Origin: Streptomyces sp. CA-210063
Lineage (GTDB): Bacteria > Actinomycetota > Actinomycetes > Streptomycetales > Streptomycetaceae
Length of the DNA stretch: 64,000 bases
Assembly: GCF_024612015.1 (NCBI RefSeq)
Contig: NZ_CP102512.1
Coordinates: 2,542,001 to 2,606,000, forward strand
Direction: 5' to 3'
The position numbers and the translations under genes are program-made. This document shows, one piece after another, positions 54,926 through 64,000 of the stretch; positions within the stretch are counted from its first letter, which is position 1, and each line of letters starts with the position of its first letter. Under the pieces are notes generated by a model that was not told where the DNA came from, did no database searches, and saw only the letters and a program-made list of their open reading frames with translations.

Positions 54926-56464
54926 TCACGTCTTTCCCTCCGTGGCTTGCGCCCCACCACCGCGGCGGACCCGTGCCCGGCCGCTCGCGCCGTCTGCCTT
55001 CCCCTGCCGCCGACGGGCGGGTGAGTCGCCGTCGGCGGAACGCGAGCGGCGGGCATGGGTCGCGCCAGGGGACCGCCTGCTGGCGCGGGCGTCGGGGCTC
55101 CCTTCCGGGCGGGCCCTGCGCCGACGTCGGGAGCCGGTGGCCACGCAGGGCTGGTCCGTGGCCGACTCCACACCGGGAGACTGGTCGGCGAGGTTCGGTT
55201 CGCTGTCGGCGCCGGCGCCCGCAGTGGCCGTAGTCAGGTCGCGTCCCCTGCGCTCCGCGCGCAGGCAACGGCGAATGGACTCGGGGTCGAGGCCTTCATT
55301 GCAGGCCTGGTGGAGGAGGCGGGCGAAGAGATAGTCGGGGTCTGCCGCGAGGGCCATGGCCAGGGCTTCGCGGGCCTCCAGTTCGTCGCCGGAGGACCAG
55401 GCGACCCAGCCCACGAGAGTGAGCGGGGCGGCGGCGTGCTCGCCGTAGGGGCCGACACAGCGCCGGGCCAGGGCACGCCAGAGGCGGAGGGCCGGGCCGG
55501 CTTCGTCGCCCTCCATCCACTCGGCGGCGCGGTCGCGGGTGGCGCGGTCCTGCAGTCCGAGGATCAGGGTGGCTGCGTCTTCGTGCCCGACGAGTTCGTC
55601 GTCGCGGAGGTCCGCGTCCAGCCTGCCGGACACAGTCGGGGTGTCCGCCAAGCGCCCCATGACACGCTGTGCCACGGCGAGCGTCTCCTCAGCCACGTCC
55701 GCCCGGCTCTCCGCGTCCAGGATCCGCGGGATGAGGGCGGACTGGGCAGCGTCGAGAGCGACCTCCTGCTGCAACGCGGCCGCGGTCTCCCACGGCAGGA
55801 TCCTGGCCCGCATCTCCTTCAGGGTGCCGCGCACTTGAAGGCCTGCGTAGGTCGCGGCGGCGGCCAGCACTGAGGTACCCGGCAGCCCCATCGCTTCCCC
55901 GTCGGCTGAGCAACACCCGTTGCCTGGACAGCAGTAGGACCAGAAGCGGCCGTCGGAAATGCACAGGGCCTCCACCACCGGGACGTCGAGGCTGCCGCAG
56001 GACCTGCGCAGCAGCTGAGCCAGTGGCCGCAGGCGTTCCATGACGTCGCGTGCCGACTCACGGCTCGTCGGGTCCTGGCAGAGGAAGGCGACGATGCTCT
56101 CCGGTTTGGCGCCTCGGCGTTCGCTGCCGGTCACCAGGCCGTGTGCCAGCTGCTGGGCCACGGACGGCCAGTCGTCCGTCTGGGCCGGGATGCCGAGCCG
56201 AGCGCGCCCGCCGAACCGTCCACGGGCGTCGCGGTCGTGCAGCGCGACGAGGACGATGCTGTCCTCGGGGCGGTATCCGAGCAGGTAGGGCAAGGCGTCG
56301 GCGAGCTCGGCCGGTGTGCGGAGGGTGACCTGTTGTTCGCCGGGAGGTCCGGCGGCCGCGCCGTGCCCCAGGTACGCGGAGGGGGCGCCGCTCCCCCCGC
56401 ATCCGTTCTGCCCGCCGATGTCACTGTTGCCGGAGGTCCCGGCTGCTTCGCTGTGATTCGTCAT
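54926..56464 (-). CDS. DUF4192 domain protein
   Basis: A 512-residue actinobacterial protein. The DUF4192 core (about 45-400) starts VTLRTPAELADALPYLLGYRPEDSIVLVAL and includes a Cys cluster, YCCPGNGCCSADGE, which may bind metal. A tetratricopeptide-like region lies near 350-395 (AWSSGDELEAREALAMALAADPDYLFARLLHQA). The C-terminal ~100 residues are Arg-rich and disordered. Function unknown. ATG at 56464, divergent from recQ across about 130 bases. Confidence 0.87.
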   Translation of the reverse strand: MTNHSEAAGTSGNSDIGGQNGCGGSGAPSAYLGHGAAAGPPGEQQVTLRTPAELADALPYLLGYRPEDSIVLVALHDRDARGRFGGRARLGIPAQTDDWPSVAQQLAHGLVTGSERRGAKPESIVAFLCQDPTSRESARDVMERLRPLAQLLRRSCGSLDVPVVEALCISDGRFWSYCCPGNGCCSADGEAMGLPGTSVLAAAATYAGLQVRGTLKEMRARILPWETAAALQQEVALDAAQSALIPRILDAESRADVAEETLAVAQRVMGRLADTPTVSGRLDADLRDDELVGHEDAATLILGLQDRATRDRAAEWMEGDEAGPALRLWRALARRCVGPYGEHAAAPLTLVGWVAWSSGDELEAREALAMALAADPDYLFARLLHQACNEGLDPESIRRCLRAERRGRDLTTATAGAGADSEPNLADQSPGVESATDQPCVATGSRRRRRARPEGSPDARASRRSPGATHARRSRSADGDSPARRRQGKADGASGRARVRRGGGAQATEGKT

Positions 56465-56597
56465 GCGGCGACCATCTCGCGGATCTTGAAATTCCGCTTC
56501 GCCCTGTGGATAAGTCCGACCATGATCACGTCAGAAACTGTCCACAGTTCGCCCTCCTCGTTCGCGCGATGTCCGAGGCATCGGGTTGCATGGGGCC

Positions 56598-58778
56598 ATG
56601 AGCGACGAAGACCTGCCCACCACGGACCGCCAAGATCTGCGTACGGCCGCCGATACCGTGCTCACCCGCCTCGTCGGTGCCCCGGCGGGCATGGCGCGGC
56701 TGCGCGAGGATCAGTGGCACGCCATCGAGGCACTGGTCGCCGACAAACGCAGAGCCCTGGTGGTGCAGCGCACTGGCTGGGGCAAGTCCGCGGTGTACTT
56801 CGTCGCGACCGCGCTCCTGCGCGAGCGGGGCGCGGGGCCCACCGTCATCGTCTCCCCGCTCCTCGCCCTCATGCGCAACCAGGTGGAGGCGGCCGCCCGC
56901 GCCGGAATCCACGCGCGGACCATCAACTCATCGAACACGGAGGAGTGGGACACGATCCGCCAGGAGGTCACCGCGGGCGCGGTCGACGTGCTCCTGGTCA
57001 GCCCCGAGCGGCTCAACAACCCGGACTTCCGCGACCAGGTCCTGCCCGAGCTGGCGGCCGCGACCGGTCTGCTCGTGGTCGACGAGGCGCACTGCATCTC
57101 GGACTGGGGGCACGATTTCCGCCCCGACTACCGCCGACTGCGCACGATGCTGGCCGACCTCCCGCCCGGGGTTCCCGTGCTGGCCACCACCGCGACGGCC
57201 AACGCGCGCGTGACGGCCGACGTGGCCGAGCAGCTGGGTACCGGCGGCGGCACGGACGCGCTGGTTCTGCGCGGACCACTGGACCGGGAGAGCCTGAGCC
57301 TCGGAGTGCTCGAACTGCCGGACGCCGCCCACCGGATGGCCTGGCTCGCCGACCACCTGGACGAGCTGCCGGGCTCCGGCATCATCTACACGCTCACCGT
57401 GGCCGCCGCCGAGGAGGTCACCGCGTTCCTGCGCCAGTGCGGGCACACCGTGACGTCGTACACCGGGAAGACGGAGAACGCGGACCGGCAGCAGGCCGAG
57501 GAGGACCTGCTCGCCAACCGTGTCAAGGCCCTGGTCGCCACCTCCGCTCTGGGCATGGGCTTCGACAAGCCCGACCTGGGCTTCGTGGTGCACCTGGGCT
57601 CGCCGTCCTCGCCCATCGCCTACTACCAGCAGGTGGGCCGGGCCGGTCGTGGTGTCGAGCACGCCGAGGTGCTGCTGCTGCCCGGCAAGGAGGACCAGGC
57701 GATCTGGGAGTACTTCGCCTCGGTCGCCTTCCCTCCGGAGGAGCAGGTCCGCCGCACCCTGGACGTCCTCGCGGGCGCGGAGCGACCGCTGTCCCTCCCC
57801 GCGCTCGAACCGCTGGTGGAGCTCCGCCGCTCCCGGCTGGAGACGATGCTCAAGGTCCTCGACGTGGACGGTGCGGTACGACGCGTTCAGGGCGGCTGGA
57901 TCTCCACCGGCGTTCCCTGGACGTACGACACCGAGCGCTATGCCTGGGTCGCCAAACAGCGTGCGGCCGAGCAGCAGGCCATGCGCGACTACGTCACGAC
58001 GCCGGGCTGCCGCATGGAGTTCCTGCGACGGCAACTGGACGACGAGGACGCCACCCCGTGCGGGCGTTGTGACACGTGCACCAAGCCCAGGTTCACGGAA
58101 TCCGTCTCCCCGGCGGCGCTGGACGCGGCGCGCGGCGAGCTGGGGCGCGCAGGTGTCGAGGTCGAGCCCCGCAAGATGTGGCCGACGGGGCTGCCCGCGG
58201 TCGGGGTCAATCTGAAGGGGCGCATTCCAGCCGGTGAGCAGGCTGCGCCGGGGCGCGCGTTGGGGCGGCTCTCGGACATCGGCTGGGGCAACCGGCTGCG
58301 GCCGATGCTCGCGGCCCAGGCCCCGGACACGCCGGTTCCGGACGACGTGGCGAATGCCGTGGTCGCCGTGCTGACCGACTGGGCGAAGGGCCCCGGCGGC
58401 TGGGCCTCCGGGCAGGCCGACGCCCAGCCCCGCCCGGTCGGTGTCGTCACCATGGCGTCCCGCTCCCGCCCGCAGCTGATCGCTTCCCTGGGCGCGAGGA
58501 TCGCCGAGATCGGCCGTCTGCCCCTGCTGGGATCGGTGGCGTACACCGGCGCGGTTTCCCAGGTCACCCGTAGCAACAGCGCACAACGGCTCAAGGCGCT
58601 CGACGGGGCTCTGACCGTGCCGCCCGAGCTGTCCGTCGCCCTCAAGGAGGCGGGCGGACCCGTGCTCCTCGTCGACGACGCCACCGAGACCGGCTGGACG
58701 CTCGCGGTCGCCGCGCGCGTACTCCGGCGCGCGGGCGCACAGGGGGTGTTGCCCCTCGTTCTCGCCGTCCGAGCATGA
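56598..58778 (+). CDS. RecQ-family DNA helicase with C-terminal phosphoribosyltransferase-like domain
   Basis: A 726-residue SF2 helicase. Walker A is TGWGKSA (59-65); [27 protein letters not shown] and the QVGRAGRG motif VI follow. The RecQ zinc site is seen as Cys, then CGRCDTC, near 475-500. Instead of an HRDC domain the last ~115 residues resemble ComF-type phosphoribosyltransferases: [11 protein letters not shown] and the PRPP loop [13 protein letters not shown]. It should unwind DNA 3'-5'; the added domain's activity is unknown. ATG at 56598. Confidence 0.92.
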   Translation: MSDEDLPTTDRQDLRTAADTVLTRLVGAPAGMARLREDQWHAIEALVADKRRALVVQRTGWGKSAVYFVATALLRERGAGPTVIVSPLLALMRNQVEAAARAGIHARTINSSNTEEWDTIRQEVTAGAVDVLLVSPERLNNPDFRDQVLPELAAATGLLVVDEAHCISDWGHDFRPDYRRLRTMLADLPPGVPVLATTATANARVTADVAEQLGTGGGTDALVLRGPLDRESLSLGVLELPDAAHRMAWLADHLDELPGSGIIYTLTVAAAEEVTAFLRQCGHTVTSYTGKTENADRQQAEEDLLANRVKALVATSALGMGFDKPDLGFVVHLGSPSSPIAYYQQVGRAGRGVEHAEVLLLPGKEDQAIWEYFASVAFPPEEQVRRTLDVLAGAERPLSLPALEPLVELRRSRLETMLKVLDVDGAVRRVQGGWISTGVPWTYDTERYAWVAKQRAAEQQAMRDYVTTPGCRMEFLRRQLDDEDATPCGRCDTCTKPRFTESVSPAALDAARGELGRAGVEVEPRKMWPTGLPAVGVNLKGRIPAGEQAAPGRALGRLSDIGWGNRLRPMLAAQAPDTPVPDDVANAVVAVLTDWAKGPGGWASGQADAQPRPVGVVTMASRSRPQLIASLGARIAEIGRLPLLGSVAYTGAVSQVTRSNSAQRLKALDGALTVPPELSVALKEAGGPVLLVDDATETGWTLAVAARVLRRAGAQGVLPLVLAVRA

Positions 58779-59036
58779 CCGACCCGTCGACCGGACGTAA
58801 GCCCGGTGCCACCGGGGCGTTGCCGACGAGCCCTATGCGCAGGGATATAAGCGGTGAATCGCCACAAAACCGCCAGTGGCCCCAATTGCTCGTTGCCGCA
58901 ACGAAGTTCGCCAGGAAGAATTGGAGTCCGCTCCCCGTACGGCCCACCCGTGAATCGGTAGGGCTTTTGCTGCGGCGTGCGCTCCCCCAAGTCCGACCCC
59001 CGCCCGCAGTGTGGGCGCGTAGCCGAAGGGAGGATC

Positions 59037-59663
59037 GTGACCTTCGGATTCGCTCCGTCCTCGGCGGCCTCCATGTCGACGTCTGCCGACCCGTCCGCCG
59101 CTTCCGCCAACCGGATGCTCGAGCCCGCGGAATGGGCAGCCGCCGGGATTCCGCTGCTGCGCAATCCCCGGGAGGTTGTCAGCGGGCTGCACGCGCGGCA
59201 TCAGCCCCGGCCCGCGACGGCGGTCATCGCCGTCCTTGATCCGGACGAGCGGCTGACGGCGAGCGCCTCGTTCGTGCGGCGTCCGGCCCCGGCCGACGGC
59301 TGGATGTTCCGCAACGCGCTCCTCGCCCAGTTGCGCCGGGTCATTCCGCACGACCTGCGTCGGCGCACTCCGGTCCGTACGGCCGTGCTGCTCTACTGCC
59401 GTGACGGCGACGCGCGTTGGACCGAGGAGGACGGGGCGTGGATGTGGGGGCTGCGGGACGCCTGCACACTGCACGGGCTGCGCTGCGGGGCGTACATCAC
59501 GCTGACACATGACGGCTGGCAGGTGCTCGGCGAGGGCCGCGGCGGCCGCCGTCCCCACGCGGACTCACCGGCGGAGCCCTTCGCCACGGCCCTGGCACCG
59601 CCGCCGATGCCACGCACCGGCGGCGTCGCGTCGGAGGTACTGCGCCGAGCCGCGGCACGCTGA
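59037..59663 (+). CDS. Conserved hypothetical protein, 208 residues
   Basis: GTG start with AGGGAGG six bases before it. The first ~40 residues are Ser/Ala-rich. The core (about 45-170) has AVIAVLDPDERLTASASFVRRPA, then RRRTPVRTAVLLYCRDGD, and WGLRDACTLHGLRCGAYITLTHDGW, an alternating beta/alpha pattern resembling DUF4192-like or RadC-like folds, but no family is assigned. Codon bias is typical of the region. It lies 258 bases after recQ and may share its neighbourhood function. Confidence 0.72.
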   Translation: MTFGFAPSSAASMSTSADPSAASANRMLEPAEWAAAGIPLLRNPREVVSGLHARHQPRPATAVIAVLDPDERLTASASFVRRPAPADGWMFRNALLAQLRRVIPHDLRRRTPVRTAVLLYCRDGDARWTEEDGAWMWGLRDACTLHGLRCGAYITLTHDGWQVLGEGRGGRRPHADSPAEPFATALAPPPMPRTGGVASEVLRRAAAR

Positions 59664-60053
59664 GTCGCCTGCTCGCAGGCGGCTGCGGCTGCCGACTGCG
59701 GCCAAGGGCACGTCCGCGACTGCCGCCTGGTGGAGGCCCAGCAGGGACGCTCGGCGCGTAGCGAGCCCAGACCGATCCCTGCTTCGACGAACACGGGCCC
59801 AAGGACCTAAGTCGGCGGTCGAACAGCCCGGATCCGATGCGACAAGCGTCAGTGCCGCGCAGATCCCGGCCGAAACGCCCCGCCGTCGCCCATGGGCACC
59901 CGCCCGGAGCCCCCTGACATGCCGAAACACCCCGCAGGCACGCCGAAGCGCCCCATCGCGGGGTGTGGTCGTCAATGACGCCCTGGTCGCCCCCGGGCAC
60001 GCACGGCCCCCGGTGAGCCCTGACGGGCCGACCGGGGCGAGGTCCGCAGTCGC
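59664..60053. other. 390-base gap between two converging hypothetical genes
   Basis: No gene is supported. The only clear feature is the hairpin at 59927-59966. Codon bias is absent in all frames that are open. Confidence 0.5.
59927..59966. terminator. Hairpin between converging genes
   Basis: ACACCCCGC (59927-59935) pairs perfectly with GCGGGGTGT (59958-59966) across a 22-base loop. Confidence 0.6.
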
Positions 60054-60659
60054 TCAGACTCCGGCGCCCAGCACCGAGTTGATCGTCTGCGGGTCGCCGC
60101 ACACGATCAACAGGGCCCGGGCCCGGCCGAGGGCCTTGGGCAGCGCCTCAGCGGTGACGGCAGCGGTTCCGCCGTTGACGGCGACCACGACCACGGGACG
60201 CGGCGCGGCCCGGTCGACGGCCGACGCATCGGCGTAGAAGACGTCGTCGCCCGCGTCATGCTGCGCCCAGTAGGCGGCCTCGCCGAAGGAGAGCTCGTGG
60301 TCGGCCCACGGATGCGACTCGCCGGTGGTGATCACCAGCACGTCGCCGGGGGCTCGGCCCGAATCCAGCAGCAGGTCGACGGCTTCCTCGGCGGCGTCCA
60401 GCGCACCCTCGGCCGAGGCCGGGATCAGCTGGACCTGCGGGGTGGCGGCAGGGGCGGACGGCCCGGGCTTGGCCGCGGCGTGCGCCGCGCGCTGGGCCGG
60501 CACCGGCCGGGCAGGACCCGGACGACCGGGCCGCGGCGGAGCCGCGGGACGGGGACCGGGTACGGGACGGGGGGTCGGCGCGACCCGGCCGCTGGCCGGA
60601 GTGGCACGCGGGCCCTGGGCACTCTCGTGAATCTGAGGCTCCTCGGGAATGAGAGGCAT
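60054..60659 (-). CDS. Proline-rich protein with a Rossmann-like C-terminal domain, unknown function
   Basis: About 201 residues from the ATG at 60659. Residues 12-85 are Pro/Ala/Arg-rich and disordered. The C-terminal ~115 residues form an ordered alpha/beta domain: PGDVLVITTGESHPWADHE, GEAAYWAQHDAGDDVFYADA and RARALLIVCGDPQTINSVLG. This tail resembles the C-terminal part of some UvrD-like helicases, without any ATPase motif; that likeness is weak. The start is uncertain (no ribosome site; ATG at 60710 is an alternative). It lies just downstream of rnhB on the same strand, overlapping only if the longer start is used. Confidence 0.65.
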   Translation of the reverse strand: MPLIPEEPQIHESAQGPRATPASGRVAPTPRPVPGPRPAAPPRPGRPGPARPVPAQRAAHAAAKPGPSAPAATPQVQLIPASAEGALDAAEEAVDLLLDSGRAPGDVLVITTGESHPWADHELSFGEAAYWAQHDAGDDVFYADASAVDRAAPRPVVVVAVNGGTAAVTAEALPKALGRARALLIVCGDPQTINSVLGAGV

Positions 60660-60727
60660 GAGCTGATGTTTATCAAACGCCGATGCGACTCGCGTCGGCG
60701 GGTGGCACATGAGTGCGAACGAATCCG

Positions 60728-61429
60728 TCAGAAATCGAAGCCGAGTTGCCCCTCGATCTCCGGAACGCTTCCGTCCGCCCAGGTACGGGCCTTCTTGAGG
60801 TGCCGCCACTGGGGCAGCGCATCAAGATACGCCCACGACAACCGGTGGTACGGGGTGGGGCCCCGCTCCGCCAGCGCGGCCTTGTGGACAGGCGACGGAT
60901 ACCCGGCGTTGGCCGCGAAACCGAAGTCTGCATGGTCGACACCCAGTTCGGCCATCATTTTGTCGCGCTGAACCTTGGCGATCACCGAGGCCGCCGCCAC
61001 GGCGACGCAGGACTGGTCGCCCTTGATCACCGTACGCACCCGCCAGGGCGACCCGAGGTAGTCGTGCTTGCCGTCGAGGATGACCGCGTCGGGGCGCACC
61101 GGAAGCGCCTCCAGAGCCCGTACGGCGGCCAGCCGCAGCGCGGCCGTCATGCCCAGGTCGTCGATCTCCTCCGGAGAGGCGTGACCGAGGGCGTGCGACG
61201 TCACCCACTTCAGCAGCTCCTCGGCGAGCGTCTCGCGTCGCTTGATCGTCAGGAGCTTGGAGTCGGTGAGGCCCTCGGGCGGTCGGCGCAGTCCGGTGAC
61301 CGCCGCGCAGACGGTGACGGGGCCGGCCCACGCTCCGCGCCCCACCTCGTCGACACCGGCAATGATCTTCGCTCCGGTCGTGGCGCGCAGGGAGCGCTCG
61401 ACGGTGTGAGTAGGTGGTTCGTACGGCAT
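60728..61429 (-). CDS. rnhB: Ribonuclease HII
   Basis: A 233-residue RNase HII that nicks RNA in RNA-DNA hybrids and removes misincorporated ribonucleotides. The catalytic acids are visible: D27 and E28 in AGVDEVGRG, the Asp in [10 protein letters not shown], and the later Asp in [11 protein letters not shown]; the GRG loop that recognises the RNA-DNA junction is intact. ATG at 61429. The protein is cytoplasmic. The gene downstream on the same strand is the proline-rich protein. Confidence 0.96.
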   Translation of the reverse strand: MPYEPPTHTVERSLRATTGAKIIAGVDEVGRGAWAGPVTVCAAVTGLRRPPEGLTDSKLLTIKRRETLAEELLKWVTSHALGHASPEEIDDLGMTAALRLAAVRALEALPVRPDAVILDGKHDYLGSPWRVRTVIKGDQSCVAVAAASVIAKVQRDKMMAELGVDHADFGFAANAGYPSPVHKAALAERGPTPYHRLSWAYLDALPQWRHLKKARTWADGSVPEIEGQLGFDF

Positions 61430-61511
61430 GGCGCCCTTAGCCTACGCCGCCCGCGTCCCCACACGACACCCAGGTTTCCCGGGGCAACCTCAGTCACCCC
61501 GCAGACCCGGC

Positions 61512-62135
61512 TCAGGTGTCCCGTCGGCGCAGCAGCGGCACCATCAAGTGGTCGATCATCTCCTCGATGTCCCGCTCGCTCCATTCACTGCCGCACATCT
61601 TCGAGCGGTACATCATCATGGCCGGAATCGCGTCGAAGACATAGCCGTTGGCCGCGTCGGACCGCACCTCGCCCCGGCGAATTCCCCGCTCAACGACCTC
61701 CCGCAGGAGCTTGACGGTCGGCTCCACGACGCCCTCGACGATCACACCATGGAAGCGCTCGGCCTGGATGGTGTCGCATTCGTGAATCACCGAACGCAGC
61801 GCGAACCCAGGGCGCGAGAACATCGCCTCACGCGCCTGCCGGCACAGCTCCAGCAGATCCTCGCGCACGCTGCCCCGGTCGGGCGCCTCCTCGAAGCGAG
61901 GCAGTCCGGCCTGGAGAGCGTCCGCGACGAGATCCTCCTTGGAGGGCCAGCGGCGGTAGACGGCCGCCTTGCCGGTCTGGGCACCCGCGGCGACCCCCTC
62001 CATGGTGAGACCGCTCCAGCCGACCGTACTGAGCTGCTCCAGCGCGGCATCGAGGATCGCGCGCTCGAGCACGGCGCCGCGCCGACGCGGGGAGGCCGTC
62101 TGAGCGGGAGCGGCCGTCCAGCGCGAAGTGACCAT
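61512..62135 (-). CDS. TetR-family transcriptional repressor
   Basis: A 207-residue TetR regulator. The N-terminal HTH (about 25-70) reads AILDAALEQLSTVGWSGLTM, then GVAAGAQTGKAAVYRRWPSKEDLV. The C-terminal ligand domain is all-helical. GGAG is eight bases before the ATG at 62135. It is divergent from an MFS exporter, and two identical-armed 18-bp palindromes lie between them, one at each promoter. It probably represses both genes until a toxic substrate binds. Confidence 0.93.
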   Translation of the reverse strand: MVTSRWTAAPAQTASPRRRGAVLERAILDAALEQLSTVGWSGLTMEGVAAGAQTGKAAVYRRWPSKEDLVADALQAGLPRFEEAPDRGSVREDLLELCRQAREAMFSRPGFALRSVIHECDTIQAERFHGVIVEGVVEPTVKLLREVVERGIRRGEVRSDAANGYVFDAIPAMMMYRSKMCGSEWSERDIEEMIDHLMVPLLRRRDT

Positions 62136-62216
62136 CTGTGTTTCTCCGTTGAGCCGAGGGATGGGGATACGAGAAGCGGAAGCGGACGGGCGGCGCAGGC
62201 CATGGCGGCGACTTTG

Positions 62217-62282
62217 GTGAACGCTTGCGTTCACTAAGGGGGACTCACTACCGTGGACGCGTCAGTGAACGCCAGCGTTCAC
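62217..62282. promoter_or_regulatory. Twin TetR operators
   Basis: GTGAACGC-TT-GCGTTCAC (62217-62234) and GTGAACGC-CA-GCGTTCAC (62265-62282) have identical perfect eight-base arms, with centres 48 bases apart. They lie in the tetR-MFS divergent promoter region and are each followed by TAAGG. Confidence 0.9.
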
Positions 62283-62306
62283 TAAGGCACTTGTGGGGGA
62301 CCCATA

Positions 62307-63857
62307 GTGACAACCTCTCCGTTGATTCAGGATCAGAAGCCGGGAGCTGCCCGCCGGGAGGGGCGCCCCGGCATCGCACTCACCGTCATCGCGGCCTGCC
62401 AACTCATGGTGGTACTCGACGCGACGATTGTGAACATCGCGCTCCCGCACATTCAAGACGCGCTCAAGTTCAGCACCACCGACCTGACATGGGTGGTCAG
62501 CGCCTACACACTGACCTTCGGCGGTCTGCTGCTCCTGGGCGGCCGGGCCGGTGACATCCTCGGCCGCCGCCGTGTGTTCATGACCGGAATTCTCGTCTTC
62601 ACGCTCGCCTCGCTGCTCGGCGGATTCGCCCAGGAGCCCTGGCAGTTGCTGGCGGCGCGCGCCCTCCAGGGCGTCGGTGGCGCGATCGCGTCGCCCACCT
62701 CGCTGGCACTCATCACCACGACATTCCCCGAAGGGCCCGAGCGGAACCGGGCGTTCGGTGTCTTCGCCGCGGTCTCCGCCGGTGGCGGCGCCATCGGTCT
62801 GCTCGCGGGCGGCATGCTCACCGAGTGGCTCGACTGGCGGTGGGTGCTGTTCGTCAACGTGCCCATCGGTGTGCTGATCGCCGTGCTCACGCCGATGTAC
62901 ATCAGCGAGTCCGAGCGGCACCCGGGGCGGTTCGACATCGCGGGCGCGCTCACCTCGACAGCCGGTATGGCCTCGCTGGTCTATGGGTTCATCCGCGCGG
63001 CGGAGGACGGCTGGCGCGACAGCCTGACCATCGGTTCCTTCGCTGCGGCGGTGATCCTGCTGCTGGTGTTCGGCTTCATCGAGAGGCGGGCCAAGGAGCC
63101 CATCACACCGTTGAGGATGTTCACCGACCGCAATCGCTCGGGCACGTACGTGATCATGCTGAGCCTGGCCGCGGCGATGTTCGGGATGTTCTTCTTCATC
63201 GTGCTGTTCGTGCAGAACGTGCTGCAGTACACGCCGATCGAGGCCGGTCTGGCCTTCCTTCCGGTGACCGTCGCGATCGTCACCGGTGCCGGTCTGTCCC
63301 AGCGGTTCCTGCCGGTGCTCGGGCCCAAGCCGTTCATGGTGGCCGGTTCGACGATCGTCGTGCTCGGCCTGGCGTGGCAGACCTTCATCAACCCCGACAG
63401 CTCGTACGTCGGCGGGGTGCTGGGCCCGATGGTGCTGTTCGGCTTCGGCATGGGCCTGAACTTCGTGACGCTCACCCTGACCGCGGTCTCCGGGGTCGCC
63501 CCGCACGAGGCGGGCGCGGCGTCCGGTCTGCTCAACGTCACACAGCAGGTGGGAGGTTCGCTCGGTCTGTCCATCCTCACCACGGTCTTCGGTACGGCCA
63601 GCCGTGACGAGGCGGAGAGTCAGGTGCGGCTCTTCATGTCGCAGGCCACGGACGAACAGAAGGCCGAGTTCGCGAAGACCCAGCAGCTGCCTGCCCCCTG
63701 GAGTCACGAAGTGCTCGCCCAGGGCATCTCGACGGCGTTCATACCGGCCGTCGCGATGGCCGTACTCGCCCTCGTCACCGCCGTATTGGTGATCAGGGTC
63801 CGCAAGAGCGACCTGGAGGCCCTCTCCGGTACGGCCGGCCCCGCCGCCGGAGGCTGA
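62307..63857 (+). CDS. DHA2-family MFS drug efflux transporter
   Basis: A 516-residue EmrB/QacA-type exporter with 14 predicted membrane helices. Early motifs are conserved: LDATIVNIALP in TM1 (motif D1) and GGRAGDILGRRRVFM (motif A). The GTG is preceded by GGGGG. It should expel drugs or an endogenous metabolite by proton antiport. Regulation by the adjacent TetR protein through the twin operators is very likely; one operator ends 24 bases before the start. Confidence 0.93.
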   Translation: MTTSPLIQDQKPGAARREGRPGIALTVIAACQLMVVLDATIVNIALPHIQDALKFSTTDLTWVVSAYTLTFGGLLLLGGRAGDILGRRRVFMTGILVFTLASLLGGFAQEPWQLLAARALQGVGGAIASPTSLALITTTFPEGPERNRAFGVFAAVSAGGGAIGLLAGGMLTEWLDWRWVLFVNVPIGVLIAVLTPMYISESERHPGRFDIAGALTSTAGMASLVYGFIRAAEDGWRDSLTIGSFAAAVILLLVFGFIERRAKEPITPLRMFTDRNRSGTYVIMLSLAAAMFGMFFFIVLFVQNVLQYTPIEAGLAFLPVTVAIVTGAGLSQRFLPVLGPKPFMVAGSTIVVLGLAWQTFINPDSSYVGGVLGPMVLFGFGMGLNFVTLTLTAVSGVAPHEAGAASGLLNVTQQVGGSLGLSILTTVFGTASRDEAESQVRLFMSQATDEQKAEFAKTQQLPAPWSHEVLAQGISTAFIPAVAMAVLALVTAVLVIRVRKSDLEALSGTAGPAAGG

Positions 63858-63873
63858 CGGGGCGACCGCGGAC

Positions 63874-63918
63874 GGCCGGACCACGCCCGGAAGACAGGCG
63901 GTGGGGCAGGGTCCGGCC
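63874..63918 (+). terminator. Possible terminator after the efflux gene
   Basis: GGCCGGACC pairs perfectly with GGTCCGGCC across a 27-base loop, 17 bases past the stop. Confidence 0.45.
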
Positions 63919-63931
63919 GCCCTGCGATTCC

Positions 63932-64000
63932 TCAGGGGTACAGCGCCTCCTCCTCGCGCACTCCGCACGCCGGTCCGCTCGCTCCCGGCGACACCGGACG
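63932..64000 (-). CDS. C-terminal fragment of a gene entering from the right edge
   Basis: A 22-codon open frame on the minus strand ends in TGA at 63932 and reads PACGVREEEALYP at its C terminus. Its codon bias (third-position G/C) suits a real gene end converging on the MFS gene. Too short to identify. Confidence 0.4.
   Translation of the reverse strand, partial: RPVSPGASGPACGVREEEALYP

Noticed and set aside
54546..55268. 241-residue N-terminal extension of the debranching-domain protein
   Set aside because: It would overlap the DUF4192 gene end on the same strand and is low-complexity without domains; the ATG at 54545 is reasonable.
1..64000. tRNA, rRNA, insertion sequences, prophage genes
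   Set aside because: No cloverleaf-like sequences, rRNA segments, transposase motifs or phage structural genes were recognised in either strand.

Overview
This window is Streptomyces chromosome core. The evidence is a very high G+C content with strong third-position GC bias, many GTG starts and overlapping GTGA/ATGA gene junctions, and a run of streptomycete marker genes: cutRS, sepH, a GNAT-first patA, ptsH with DasR-type operators, a ydaO riboswitch before a cell-wall peptidase, hrdB and whiH. From memory, the order matches the S. coelicolor segment running from kdpD down to rnhB. No rRNA, tRNA, CRISPR array, insertion sequence or prophage was seen.

Layout. 1-5.4 kb: the 5' part of kdpD, the operon thioesterase-dut-DUF3710, a DUF3093 gene and a DUF4193 pair. 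5.7-12.97 kb: the redox/secretion-stress two-component system cutRS, a small protein, an inositol-monophosphatase gene behind ferrochelatase, then an MFS exporter overlapping a sugar-lactone-type flavoprotein; a DtxR/DmdR-like iron box lies between the ferrochelatase and exporter genes. 13.3-22.1 kb: cell-division gene sepH, a sulfurtransferase, a two-domain VOC protein, an operon DUF5998-phosphodiesterase-tdk, and the acyltransferase/acyl-CoA-synthetase fusion patA. 22.2-27.6 kb: ptsH, a FadR-type GntR regulator, an M23 peptidase behind a c-di-AMP riboswitch, and an M16 peptidase pair. 27.9-31.5 kb: parC and a CobW-type metallochaperone.

31.5-33.3 kb is a small accessory islet: a DUF6082 gene and an unrecognised gene built from two tandem copies of one small protein, ending in a textbook terminator. 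33.3-41.8 kb is a carbon and iron block: two divergent citrate-synthase paralogues (one with an N-terminal helix-turn-helix) around a perfect palindrome, an iron-box-controlled sucrase/ferredoxin-like protein, a CitA/DpiB-type two-component system, and a DUF485 plus sodium:solute symporter pair. Together these suggest regulated uptake and use of short organic acids.

41.9-49 kb: parE (partner of parC), a small zinc-ribbon protein, a secreted trypsin, the principal sigma factor hrdB and the sporulation regulator whiH. The 685-base hrdB-whiH gap holds two strong hairpins and an 18-bp tandem repeat. 49-58.8 kb: an ABC ATPase-permease fusion with a repeat-rich linker and altered D- and H-loops, a NrtR-like Nudix protein, a glycogen-debranching-N-domain protein, a DUF4192 protein and a RecQ helicase fused to a ComF-like phosphoribosyltransferase domain. 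59-64 kb: two poorly characterised genes, rnhB, and a TetR/MFS drug-efflux pair with twin 18-bp operators.

No wholly novel multi-gene system is evident. The best leads are the tandem-duplicated islet protein, the HTH-citrate synthase and its palindrome, the ABC fusion, the RecQ-phosphoribosyltransferase fusion, and the cluster of recognisable regulatory DNA (riboswitch, DasR sites, two iron boxes, TetR operators). All assignments come from reading the sequence; no database search was run.
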